Source: Ceratothoa steindachneri (Eukaryota > Arthropoda > Malacostraca > Isopoda > Cymothoidae). From it: a stretch of DNA of 64,000 bases. Position 1 is the stretch's first letter, and each line of letters starts with the position of its first letter. The stretch lies in the NCBI GenBank assembly GCA_963969495.1, contig OZ018321.1, positions 193,314,087 to 193,378,086 of the forward strand. The letters run 5' to 3'. The translations under genes and the position numbers were made by a program. Under the pieces are notes generated by a model, which did not search any database, was not told where the DNA came from, and worked only from the letters and a program-made list of their open reading frames with translations. Positions 37,864 to 48,560 of this stretch are shown piece by piece.

Positions 37864-38675
37864 TTCCAGCCAATAAGGAATTTCTCGAGCATCATTGCCA
37901 CGCATCCTAACAAAAGAATTGAAACTTTATCCATACAAAATTCAAATAACTCAACAGTAAAATATTGAAGACTATCAAAAAAGAAAAAAAATCCTTTCTT
38001 TATATGCGCATTTTGGGGACTAGGAAATGATGCGACTTTTACCTCGCGCCTAATCATGTCTGGTGAGACCCATTTTCACATTAACAGATACATTAATAAA
38101 AAAAATGTACAGATTCTGTTGTGCCGAAAACCCCATGATAATACATGAATAGCCTCTTAATGCACAGAATGTGACGGTCTGGTGCGGCATAACGAATTCG
38201 AAAATCATTGGTACCTACTTCTTCGAGGATGCTGACGGAAAAAAAAACAGTGACAATAACAGGAAACTCTTACAGAGAAATGAGACAAGAGTATTTATTA
38301 GCAGAACTTGAAGATTTAGATATGTACGATACGTGGTTTCAACAAGATGGGATCACGCCACACACAGCGAGAGTAACCATGGAAACACACCTAGAAGCCT
38401 TTCCTGGTCGATTAATTTCGCGTTGAGGTGATGTTTCTTGGCCACCACGATAACATAATATTTCCCCTCTAGATTTTTTTCCTTTGGGGATACCTAAAAG
38501 AAAAGGTATACGTAAATAAATCTAATAAACTTAAAGAATTGAAAAGAATAAATCATTAAAGAAATCGACAAAATCACTTCTGATGTTTTGGAAAATGTCC
38601 AGGAAAATATGATGCTAAGAATCCGCCTTTGTTTTAACAATAATGGAGAAAATTTGAAAGATATTGTATTTAAAT
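37864..38675 (+). pseudogene. Decayed mariner-like transposase, 5'-truncated
   Basis: The plus-strand pieces are ISRASLPRILTKELKLYPYK and IQITQQ (HTH end, 37875-37945), SGETHFHINRYINKKNVQI (38060, first catalytic block), GKTVTITGNSYREMRQEYLL-type sequence, and DMYDTWFQQDGITPHTARVT (38315-38380, second Asp intact). After a stop, GDVSWPPR and SPLDFF follow (third block). The C-terminal ENVQENMMLRIRLCFNNNGE is near 38600. The first Asp (SDEAHF in the family) is Gly. Same lineage as the copy at 51.1-52.2 kb. It abuts PLE D head-on at about 37863. Confidence 0.82.
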
Positions 38676-39187
38676 AATAAAACTTCAAGATCTCCTCTTT
38701 CATTTATATGTGAAGTAACTAATAAGTCTCCTTTATATACACGTATTTTATGCATAATTTATATATTTTATTTGTGGATAGATACTAATAGAATATCGAT
38801 AGATATTAATGAAAATAAAATGCATTAAACTTACTGTGAAAAAAATTGCGAGTCATGTTTTTGAAATCACTCGTATTTTTCGCTGCTGTGAATCTTTTCA
38901 GCAGTTGTTTGTTATTTAAGAACAAATCACCGCAAGTGAGTTTAATATTCAGTTTGTAAAAGAGTAGAGTCTTTATAGTTAATTCAGCCATCCGGCCTCT
39001 TTCCTGCGACCACACATTTTTGATAATGGTAAATGACCTCCCAACTGGAAACCTAAAATGTACTCCACAATGCCGTTTGACCTTTTTGTCTCCCAATGTC
39101 CCTTTATATTGCGTTTATAAAAACAAACAAACTCCTGTTTCTTGTCTCATGTGCTCATTCACGACGAAATTATCTTTCTCTTGTATT
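38676..39187. other. No gene recognised
   Basis: AT-rich. A 96-codon minus-strand frame (38806-39096) is Lys/Phe-rich and unmatched. Confidence 0.45.
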
Positions 39188-39221
39188 CAGGGCCGGTTTA
39201 AAGAGCTGCGGGGCCCCACCC

Positions 39222-39268
<47 letters not shown>

Positions 39269-39663
39269 ATCTCACCCCCACCCACCCCCATTTTCCTTTG
39301 CAGAGAGGGATCAAATTATCTGAGGAATTTAAAAGAACTGCTCGTATGGCTGGAACGACTCAACTGAAAAAAAGAGGGTTTTATTTTCTACACTTTTTAT
39401 TCCCTTTTAAAGAACCACACCGTGTACTACTATAACAATGCGAGACTCATTATACTATGCAGTATGCTCTAAGGAACTTTTCTATATTATTCTTATATAT
39501 AGTAATATCATATATAATAATAATATAAAAATAAGGAAAATGAATCATTATTTTGTCTCGGCCTTCTGTGCCTAAAGGCAAAAACTTAATGATTACTAAT
39601 TTTGTACATCCCCGCGGGGCCCGTAGCACGTGCTACGTGTGCTACTAGGTTAAACCGGCACTG
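39188..39663. mobile_element. Non-autonomous hAT element with near target duplication
   Basis: The left end CAGGGCCGGTTTAA and the right end (minus strand CAGTGCCGGTTTAA) are inverted termini. Flanking octamers CTTGTATT (39180-39187) and CCTGTACT (39664-39671) agree at six of eight positions, consistent with an aged 8-bp duplication. The element is 476 bp, has no coding sequence and holds a TA tract (39223-39266). A CGTAGCACGTGCTACG dyad lies near the right end. Confidence 0.75.
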
Positions 39664-39814
39664 CCTGTACTATATAGTTATATACTCTTTGAAACACGGT
39701 TTCTTCATATTTCTTCCTGTCTTCAAAAAGGTTTTTTAAGGCAGAAATTAAATATGGCGAAAGCCCCTGTGATGGTTATTATACCACCCGCACAATTTGT
39801 ATTTATATGTATAT

Positions 39815-40225
39815 GGGTAAAATTTAGAAACTCGAGACAGACGAAGCGCTTAATATAAAGCAAAATTTACAAAAGCTGTGATAACAAAATAGGTAGAGTA
39901 TATGATAACCGATTGATATACTTATTTTTAGGAGGGTGAGAAAGATTCTTTGAAAACACCGTCCTGGCGAGGCACGATTCTCGCTCCCAAGGCACTGAAG
40001 CAGTGTCAGTTATTGATCTTCGCTTTATACTAACCGAATCCGTTGTCTCGAGTTTCTCTAATTTTACCCTTCCATTTTAAAAAGGATTTAGCGAAGACAG
40101 CGATGGAAGTTGATGAAAAGATTTACATGTTCAGTGATAGCAAAAGAGGTAGACTATATGAGAATCGATTGATCGCTTATTTTTTGTATAAGTGTTTGAA
40201 AGATTCTTTAAAAACAGTTTCAATT
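39815..40225. repeat. Nested inverted and direct repeat unit
   Basis: GGGTAAAATTTAGAAACTCG (39814) is mirrored by CGAGTTTCTCTAATTTTACCC (minus one base, 40050-40070). Separately, AGGTAGAGTATATGATAACCG (39892, up to 20 bases matched) recurs directly at 40146 as AGGTAGACTATATGAGAATCG-like sequence. The family was not recognised. Confidence 0.6.
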
Positions 40226-40379
40226 TGACGATTTATAATGTCTTCTGCTTTTCAGGAACGGGATGACGTATTTGTGAACAGTCAAAGGCGTTGGAGAGCA
40301 TTGAGAGTAAAGTTTCACTTAAGTAGGAGTTAGCTGACATAGAGGAATGAAATCTATCTGAATATTGATAAAGAGTTAC

Positions 40380-41365
40380 CTGTACCATGATGATTCGCGT
40401 CGAGTATCATAATGCTGACGTTATGACTGGTGCTCAATGCTCTCTGAACATTGCAAAGGCTTTAAGACGTAACAGTTGCAGCATCTTCATCGGAGATTAC
40501 GAAGCCGTGGCCAGCAGAAAGGAAAACAGTAGGCGCTCTGACTCCGTCCTCACGCTGCTATTCATCTAACAACTGCAGGAGGGCAAAGTGGTGGAAGACC
40601 CGAGCAAGGGAATCCGGGCTTTGTCGAGATAGATTGGTGCTGGAGTCACGACCATGAAGCTGGTCCTGAATGAAGACCTTTACTACTACTCGTACAAGAG
40701 GCCCAAGGAACAAATTATGACAGCCAAGGCCAAGGAGAACCGCTTGACGAAGGAAAAGAACCTCCTGAACAAGCTGATGCATTCTGTTAAGCAGGGGACG
40801 ATCTGGTTCTTATCAGACGAAAGAAATTCTCCCAAGACTAGTTGCACAACAGTCAGAACAACAGGTGTCTTGCCTATCATACATGAGACGCTCTGCGTGT
40901 CATGAAGACCAAGCTTCCCCAAACTGTGATGGTGTTTGGGTATGTCTCCAGCAAGGTGACGTCATGCTACCTCATATCTTTAATCAGACTGTTAAGCAAA
41001 ATTCAAACAGCTATGTGGATCTGTTGGAGATTTTGGTCAACCCTGGCTGGAAAGGATATCTACTGGATGGCAATACCTCGAGAAAGAGCCAGAATTGGCC
41101 CTCAGAGAATTTCTACGAGTTCACCAGCGCCAACAATTGGGCTGGAAATCCCGTAGACTTTAATATACGGATTACAATGTGTGGCGCGCAGTTGAGAAAG
41201 AGACAAACCGCTGTGCCTGCAACATCAAGAACGAACTGGTGGCAAGATCCAGGAGGTGTTCGAAGATCTTCCAAGGGAGAGAGTGATTAATGCTTGCGAC
41301 AAGATTCGAAGCCGTGTTGATAGTATATTAGCTAATTTTGTCAATCAACCTCTTGCTATTTAGTA
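40380..41365 (+). pseudogene. Decayed mariner-like transposase
   Basis: The frames read VEYHNADVMTGAQCSLNIAK and ALRRNSCSIFIGDYEA (N-terminal HTH, 40396 on). Then VVEDPSKGIRALSR and TTMKLVLNEDLYYYSYKR (second HTH), LLNKLMHSVKQGTIWFLSDE (40760-40820, first Asp present) and VMKTKLPQTVMVFGYVSS. WPSENFYEFTSANNW lies near 41098, and IQEVFEDLPRERVINACDKI, RSRVDSILANF form the C-terminus to about 41362. The block carrying the second catalytic Asp (QQDSAPCH in relatives) is collapsed to a few residues. Same lineage as 569-1480. Frameshifts and stops make it dead. Confidence 0.85.
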
Positions 41366-41564
41366 GGTAACTTGTTGATTCCTCTAATGTAAAATTCAGT
41401 CGGTTCTGAGTTCAAGAAGTTGTCCACGATCATTTTTATCTGGTGTTCTTCAGATTTTTAATTTTTTTTTACTATTCAGAGCATTCTGTAGTGAACAAAA
41501 AAACATAGAAATCACTTAGTGCAAGTTATGCTGAATATGGTGGATGGGGTAGAATAGAATAGTA

Positions 41565-41900
41565 TCAGTCCAATATTTTTTTTCTGCGTGACTCACTGTG
41601 TATGTCTTGCGTTATCATAAAGAATCACAACGTTTCTCCTGCTGACGAGTGCAGAGCATTTCTTAAACGATTTTCATACACACGTTGCAGCAGTTGACAT
41701 ATAAGTTTGCTTTCCACCAGCTCTATTAAGACAGCTTCACCGAAGTCTGATGATCGTCCTGGTCTTGGTTCATGTCTATGATTGATTCCCAGAACGAAAC
41801 TTTGGAAACCGATTTCGGACTTGGCGACCAGTAATGGCATCTTGGCCATAAACACTAAAAGTTTTCTTTGCTGTATCTAAAGCGCTTTTCTTATTCTTTA
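41565..41900 (-). pseudogene. Mariner-like fragment with internal deletion (minus strand)
   Basis: The minus-strand frame reads FSVYGQDAITGRQVRNRFPK and FRSGNQS (N-terminal HTH of the SETMAR-related mariner group). It continues HEPRPGRSSDFGEAVLIELV after a shift. It then jumps to RRNVVILYDNARHTQ, the family block LxxDNARPHxA around the second catalytic Asp. The middle third of the gene is deleted. It ends near CAGTGAGTCACGCAG at 41585-41600, close to where a terminal repeat would be expected. Confidence 0.7.
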
Positions 41901-42127
41901 ACTCACACAACATCACTGGCCGAATAGCACCTTTTGTCCCTCTATTTTAGGGCCTGATATTTTAGTTTAAAATATTATGCACACTTGTTTACTGCTGATG
42001 TAAGAATGGACAGTGAATGCTCTTTCTAAACAGTTAGTTTATGGTTATGGTTAAAATATGGAAGTTCAAAATGCGCCGTTACATTTTGCTTCCAATCCAT
42101 TAAACGGTAAGGACTTATGACTCAACT

Positions 42128-42129
<2 letters not shown>

Positions 42130-42184
<55 letters not shown>
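42130..42184. repeat. (TA)n microsatellite
   Basis: About 55 bp of TA upstream of the 42.4-kb reading frame. No ribozyme motif was recognised beside it. Confidence 0.97.
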
Positions 42185-42188
<4 letters not shown>

Positions 42189-42436
42189 TTTTTTTTAAAG
42201 GTCAAGGATTTTTCAACTGATTTAGGATCCTTTATGCGTGTTGAATTCAAAAATATCATTCATTTTCTTTGATCAGGTCTGGTTTCTAAGATACACTCGA
42301 TTTTTATTACAGCATATTTTTCCCGAATGGCGCTATCATCCAAGCGTATATGGGTATTGTTTTTGCCACAGCTGGTCATGGGTTACCTCAAATAACTAGT
42401 TATTCTTTCTCTTTTCAGGTCTAGTTGTGCAGTACG

Positions 42437-44113
42437 ATGGATCGAAAGTGTAAGAACCACCCTAACAAATTTTGTTTCATCTGTGGACACATGGTTCTTC
42501 CAGACCGTCAAGCGAAAATCACGAATTTTGTGAAGAAGGCTTATTACGCTTATTTTGGAGTCAAAATAGGGGACCAGGATAAGGCATTTGCTCCCCATAT
42601 CTGTTGCAAAACATGTGTGGAGAACTTACGGGATTGGAGGAATAGTAAAAGAAAGAGTATGCCATTTGGTGTCCCAATGGTGTGGAGGGTAGGGAAAGAT
42701 CACGTTACCGACTGCTACTTCTGCATGACAAATTTAAAAGGCATCACTCGCAAGAACAATCACCATGTTCAATACCCTGATGTTCCTTCTGCCATTAAGC
42801 CAATCCTCCATGGACCAGATATTCCTGTTCCTTAACCAGATGTCATCATGGAATCTAGTTCTGATTCCAAATCTACTGACATGACTGATACAGGTGAGTG
42901 TGGTGCATACGAGCCAGAAGAGGACGACCGATCGGTGCCATTGACCCAAGCCGAACTCAATGACTTGACACGAGACCTGAACCTATCTAAGGAGTTTATC
43001 CAGCTGCTGGGCTCTCCTCTTCGAGAGAAACATCTACTTGCCCCAGGAACAACGTTCTATTGGTATCTGGAACGCGAGAGCGAATTCAGAAAATTCTTTA
43101 TGTTCGATGAAGCGTCTTCACTGATCTACTGTAACAATATTGCTGAACTGATGAAATTAATGGGTATGAAGTATGTTGCCATGGAATGGAGACTTTTTAT
43201 TGACTTGCCTAACAGAAGTCTCAAGGCAGTTCTTCTGAATAACGAAAATATGGTTTCATCAATCCCTGTTGGACACTCGGCTGAAATGAAAGAATCCCAC
43301 AACAGCATGGAACGTCTGTTGTCTGCTCTCAATTACCAGGAACATAAATGGTTGGTTTGTGGAGATCTTAAAGTTTTTGGACTCATCCTAGGACTTCAAG
43401 GTGGGTACACAAAGTATCCATGCTTTTTCTGCTTGTGGGATAGTCGGGCTGACGACCAGCATTATGTTAGACAAGAGTGGCCACCAAGACAAGGATTAGA
43501 ACCCGGATCACACAATGTTCTGTCCCACCCTCTAGTTTAACGGAGCAAGGTGTTACTTCCACCCTTACACATCAAACTCGGCCTAATGAAGAACTTTGTA
43601 AAAGCACTGGACAGGAAAGGTGGAGGATTTGCCTTCCTCCACCACAAGTTCAAACGAATCAGCATGGAGAAGCTTAAGGCAGGTATATTTGATGGTCCTC
43701 AGATAAGAGAACTCATAAAAGACTCTAGTTTTGATGATTCATTAAATCCTACTGAACTCTCTGCCTGGCTGTCCCTTAAGTTAGTCATTGAAAATCTCCT
43801 TGGTAACTACAGAAGTCCTCAGTACCAGAAGATGGTTGTTGACTTAATGGAGAATTTTCACAAACTTGGTGCGCGTATGTCAGTGAAAATGCGCTTTCTT
43901 CGGTCCCATCTGGACTATTTTACAGAAAATTGCGGAGACTTCAGTGAAGAACAGGATGAGCGCTTTCACCAAGACATCCGTGTCATGGAGGAACGCTATC
44001 AAGGCCAATGGAATGTGAACTTTCTGGCTGACTACTGTTGGTGCCTTAAGAGGCATGTGGTGTCTGCTCGGCACAATCGGAGGTCACGGAAGAGACCATT
44101 CATCCATGAGTAG
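42437..44113 (+). pseudogene. Zinc-binding repeated-family protein, two in-frame TAA codons
   Basis: One frame of 558 codons plus a terminal TAG, interrupted only by TAA at 42833-42835 and 43538-43540. There is no frameshift. The ATG at 42437 follows TTTCTCTTTTCAG (ends 42418), a good 3' splice site. Domains: residues 13-60 have CFIC and CKTC 40 residues apart, like a ZAD-type zinc fold, with CYFC at 93-96. Residues 250-262 read LFIDLPNRSLKAV. GDLKVFGLILGLQGG (about 309) is followed by KYPCFFCLWDSR and His342, a possible zinc knuckle. PPLHIKLGLMKNFVKAL and GDFSEEQDERFHQD are in the last part. I recall multi-copy uncharacterised arthropod proteins of this type. The spaced Asp256, Asp310 and later Glu suggest an RNase H-fold transposase, which is inference. 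Either recently inactivated or read through. Confidence 0.75.
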
Positions 44114-44369
44114 CCTTTTTTGTGCATTGTACTATTCATGCTATCTATTAAAAATATTCTGTAAACCTTCTGTGAGTAAATCGGTCCAATATTTGCTATT
44201 AAGTGTTTTATTCACAACAAATATTTGGAAATATATGAGATTTTGGTATGTGCTCATATTTCAAAAACCTGACCTGATTGGGTAAAATGAGCATGATTTT
44301 CAGATTCAGTGCAAAAAACTGAACGAAAATCAGGTATTATATATTTGACCTTGAAAACAACGCAGATCA

Positions 44370-44736
<367 letters not shown>

Positions 44737-44737
44737 A

Positions 44738-44919
44738 ATCAGGCACGTGCCGTGAGTAAATTCAAGGTAGGCAGAAACTGTGAAGATGCCGCAATTCGTT
44801 TTATGAAGAATCCTTTAAAAAGTAAATTGTCGGCAAAAAGTAGGAATTGTTAAAATTAATTGCAGCAGTTTCACAGTTTTTGCCTACCCTAAATTTACTC
44901 ACGGCACGTGCCTGATATA

Positions 44920-44923
<4 letters not shown>
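44738..44923. mobile_element. MITE with about 50-bp terminal inverted repeats
   Basis: The ends ATCAGGCACGTGCCGTGAGT (left) and, on the minus strand, the same 20 bases (right) begin inverted repeats. They continue AAATTNNAGGTAGGCA and CTGTGAA. The element is 186 bp, has no coding capacity and sits inside TA sequence. The terminus contains the perfect dyad GGCACGTGCC. Superfamily uncertain: CAGG ends suit hAT, and TA flanks make the duplication unreadable. Confidence 0.85.

Positions 44924-45001
<78 letters not shown>
44924..45001. repeat. (TA)n microsatellite at PLE E left end
   Basis: About 75 bp of TA with one ATGTA interruption. The ribozyme motif of the PLE E left arm (minus strand) points toward it. 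Confidence 0.97.
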
Positions 45002-45005
<4 letters not shown>

Positions 45006-45212
45006 TTCTTTGGAAATTTTCCATTTTTGTTATCTTTTATAGTTCATCTTGTAGATGGTAAACAACTTATCCTACGTTCATCTCTTTTTTTTAAATGAAA
45101 TGTGTTTGGTAAAAACCAACCTTGACTTTAATTGCCGAGCTTTCGATCTATGCGATCAACTTCAGAGTGTCTTTCCTCTTTTATCGATGAAAAATGGTGG
45201 AGTCAGAATGAA
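45002..45212 (-). repeat. PLE E left arm
   Basis: Inverted relative to 46705-46895. Shared blocks are TCTTTGGAAATTTTCC-type sequence, TTCATCTTGTAGATGGTAAA, CGATCTATGCGATC and TCATTCTGACTCCACCAT (minus strand). The left arm has about 55 extra bp (AAACCAACCTTGAC region) that the right arm lacks. Confidence 0.85.
45133..45170 (-). ncRNA. Hammerhead-like motif, PLE E left arm (A9 mutated)
   Basis: On the minus strand the core is CUGAAGU (45165-45159), so A9 is U. Stem II is GAUC/GAUC with a GCAUA-type loop. GAAA is at 45144-45141, then the palindromic stem III AGCU and C17. Stem I is weak. The copy in the right arm has A9 but has lost G5, so the family consensus CUGAAGA is complete. Confidence 0.55.
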
Positions 45213-45734
45213 ATGAATTATGAATTGATGTAAGTGGATAAGTGTGTGTAGGGGACAAAGAAAGGGTGTGGGGACAGATAGCTTAAAATAGACAAGTGGT
45301 GAAAAGAGAAAGAAGTGTGGTAGAGTGCAAAGAGATTCCTAAGTGCCTGGGGATCAGGCCTATCGCTTTTAAGTATTTTCTTGTTATGTGGTTCCTTTGT
45401 TGTCTTTAAGGTAGTTTATATTATTATGGCGTTCAAACGATTTGTCTTGTATATAATTAATGTTCTTGGATTTGTTATGCGTAATTGGTCTTGTAGTAAT
45501 AAATAACTTTAGTATTGTGCTTACTGTCTGTTTTTTTTTGGTATATTTTGTAGTGAGTCTAAATCGTGTCTTTTGGGGTTTTTTTTTGTTTTCTTCGTTA
45601 TAGTTGGGTCTTCATCGGTGAATTTGGTGTCGATATTCGGTGAGTTCTTGTAGAAATTGGTGAGGTTTCGTGATTAAGTTTTCTTTTCTTGATCGGTTTT
45701 ATTTGTCAATGGTTTGGGTAAAAAACATTATTAT

Positions 45735-46560
45735 TCTCATGCGTAGAACGGCACTTCTGCTCCGCCAGCTAAAAGCCCGGTGGAGCTCGGAAATCTGGTG
45801 CGACTTATGCCTCTTCTGTTCTGGTTAATCATTTGAACGATATCACCGTTCAATTCTCGATTAACCAGTTCCTGCAGATTCCTTGCCCGTTCTTCTATGG
45901 CAACTTTAACAGGACTTAACCCCGCCTCCCGGTGCAGCTCTTACAAGTGCATAAATCGTACAAGTGCATTGTAGATCTTTTTATTATTGCTTTCCCGGAG
46001 ATTTCTGAACATGTATATAGTTCTGACTGCAGCTGTGGCCTTGGTGGTTCTTTCTGCGACGTGCTTCGTGTACCGGGTTGAAGTAATCTTCATTCCCAGT
46101 ACATTGCACACCGTGGTGTAGGAATAGCGTCTATCCCCAACCCTGACATCATATAGTAGTCTCCTGCCTATGGGGACTACTTTGAACTTTTCTTGATTCG
46201 TGCGTATTTTTCACCGGGCCTCCTAGATGTCAAGATTCTCAATTTCTACTGCTGTCATACGAGCTTGCCAAGATGCATTCTTCCATGGACAAGTGATTAT
46301 CTGGGTGAAATCATAAGAGAATTGAATGTTGAGACAAGTGGGGTTAACAGGGGCTGGGACATCAGCAGTGTATTGTAAGTAGAAAGTGGGGAACAGGCAG
46401 CTCCCCCCCTTGTGGGAGGTGCGTAGTGAGCGGAAAATTTGATCCGTTCGTGCAGCCTAAACTGATATACGCCGGTCTCTCTATGACATAGTCACTGAGA
46501 GTTCTTTCTAAGTTTTTACTTATGCCCAGTCGTAAGATCTTGAGAATGAAATTAAAACGG
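45735..46560 (-). pseudogene. LINE RT fragment nested in PLE E
   Basis: The minus-strand frames read KNLERTLSDYVIERPAYISL, LLTIH-TADVPAPVNPTCL-like sequence and NIQFSYDFTQIITCPWKN (YADD box degenerate as YDFT, about 46250). Then KIRTNQEKFKVVPIGRR, VCNVLGMKITSTRYTKHVAE and TTKATAAVRTIYMFRNLRES (thumb, LGxxxxxxxxxxxH, about 46100-46000), then IYNALVRFM. These are consecutive RT palm and thumb blocks of an I/Jockey-type LINE. The C-terminal remainder ends near 45735. Stops and frameshifts. Lying between the two PLE arms, it inserted there or was captured. Confidence 0.72.
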
Positions 46561-46704
46561 ATTTTAGGGGATATTTCTTCCTCCTCGCTTATACGTTATG
46601 TGAAGGAAACGAGCCACTCCTTTATAAGAGGAATTTTAAAACAACTATAGAGTTCGATTCCAGCTCGTAGTCTGGATGTTGATAGCTGGTCTTTCTTCGT
46701 TAGA

Positions 46705-46895
46705 AGCCACCTTTCATTCTGACTCCACCATTCTTCATCGATAAAGGAGGAAAGACACTCTAAAGATGATCGCATAGATCGAAAGGTCAACAATTAAAAT
46801 CTGAACGTAGGAGAGGTTGTTTACCATCTACAAGATGAACTAAAAAAGATATTAAGAAAAGTGGAAAGTTTCCAAAGAAAATTAATATAGGCGAA
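46705..46895 (+). repeat. PLE E right arm
   Basis: Partner of 45002-45212 in the opposite orientation, followed about 55 nt later by a short TA tract. Confidence 0.85.
46755..46790 (+). ncRNA. Hammerhead-like motif, PLE E right arm (G5 mutated)
   Basis: Core CUAAAGA (46760-46766) has A for invariant G5. Stem II GAUC/GAUC and GAAA (46781-46784) are intact. Stem III is AGGU, no longer a palindrome. Expected inactive. Confidence 0.55.
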
Positions 46896-46948
46896 ATATA
46901 CTATAGGGTTTAACAAAATCTGCATACAAGAAGGTCTGTTTACACTAA

Positions 46949-46968
46949 TATATATATATATATATATA
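46949..46968. repeat. Short (TA)n tract
   Basis: About 20 bp of TA downstream of the PLE E right arm. Confidence 0.9.
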
Positions 46969-48127
46969 ATCGTAAATATTATAACAAATTTGTAATTTAA
47001 TCTATGTTTTTTATCGATTTATATCGGTGAGCAAATAATTTTGTAACAAAAGGGTTTTCCGATATTGCTTCGCCATTTTAATGAAGGCTGTCGTCACCTG
47101 ATCCCTCGATAACAATATAATTTTGAGGATAAAAAAAGAACTTCTGGTCCTTAGTGGATACTAAAACACAGCCAAATTTGGCTTAATGCCTTGTTCTAAA
47201 CGGGAATGAATAAAGGTTGTCAAGTACAAAATGGTCCCCATCATTAGGTACCGAAACTTTGCCCCAACACTTTTCTCTCTCTTTTAGAAAAAGCCATTTG
47301 TATCCCATTGTTTCTCTGTCTTTTCATCTAAACCTATACCATAATCCATCTCATTTCAATAAATTGATTTGAGGATTTACATATTAAACGCTTTCGTAAC
47401 TATGCCCATTAGTATTCGTAACTGGCTTATTTCACCTGCTTCCTTTTCAGGTACCTGTCTCTACCCAAATGATCAAGATTTTTCCCCATTTTCTCTTGCG
47501 TGCAGCAAATTATCGCTTGCAAAACAAATCCATACTATTAGTTTCCCTTGAAGCTGATGATCTAATTTAATAATTTAAGAGGCGTTTATTGACCTCTATA
47601 CTCACTAGCTTTGCGCTAACTCAGCTCCTTTCTTTGCTCTCCCCATTGAAACAAATCCTTAACTTCAGTAGTCTTCTCCCCTGTCTCTACCTGCAACACT
47701 TTTAATTTCTAAGGCAATTGTAGTAGTAAAGTGCTCATCCTGATATACAATTTAGCATCAAAAATTGCAAAAAAGCCTTTGTACCAGACCATAATTCTAT
47801 CTCCTACAATTTCTAAAGTTTATATAGTGGTTTCGGAGACTACAGGCCATGCTAATTTTTCCAATGAGGTTCACAGTATTCCTTCAGGAAGCATCCGTTT
47901 ATTCTGTTCCGAACATAGCGATTATTTCTGAACTTCTGAGGTTTATGGAGGGGTTCAGATGACTAATTCTACCTAGCATGAGTCTCTCCGTTATGGCCTG
48001 TGGGTGGAGCCCTTGAAAGTTGAATGTCCAACTGCTAGCCTCCTCACTCAGCTTCATTCGAGTCTCCCTGGATCTGTCACGGAGTGGCTCTAATCCTCTC
48101 TACAACAGTTTGCTCAACTATGTCTGT
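46969..48127. other. No gene recognised
   Basis: AT-rich. Frames of about 60 codons on the plus strand (47369-47551, 47731-47931) are unmatched. Confidence 0.45.
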
Positions 48128-48560
48128 ATATACCCATTTCAATAGGTGTCTGCATCTACACATATTAATAGGCGTCTGCATCTACACATTTCAACAGGTG
48201 TCTGCATCTACACATTTCAATGGTTGTCTGCATCTACATATTTCAAAAGGTATCTTCATAAACACATTTTAATAGGCTTCTGCATCTACACACTTTAATA
48301 GGCGTCTACATCTACACATTTCACCAGCTGTCTGCATCTATACATTTTAATAGTTGTCTACATCTACATATTTCAATAGGTATCTTCATAAACACATTTT
48401 AATAGGTGTCTGCATCTACACATTTTAATAGGCGTCTGCATCTATAGATTTCAATAATCATCTGCATCTACACAGATTAATATGTGTTTTCTTTTACACA
48501 TTTCAATAGATGTCCGCATCTATATATTTCAATAAGTTTCTACATCTACACATTTTGGAA
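48128..48560. repeat. 26-bp minisatellite, about 16 copies
   Basis: Degenerate tandem copies of TAGGTGTCTGCATCTACACA plus TTTCAA. There are no conserved repeat/unique spacer alternations, so it is not a CRISPR array. Confidence 0.93.
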
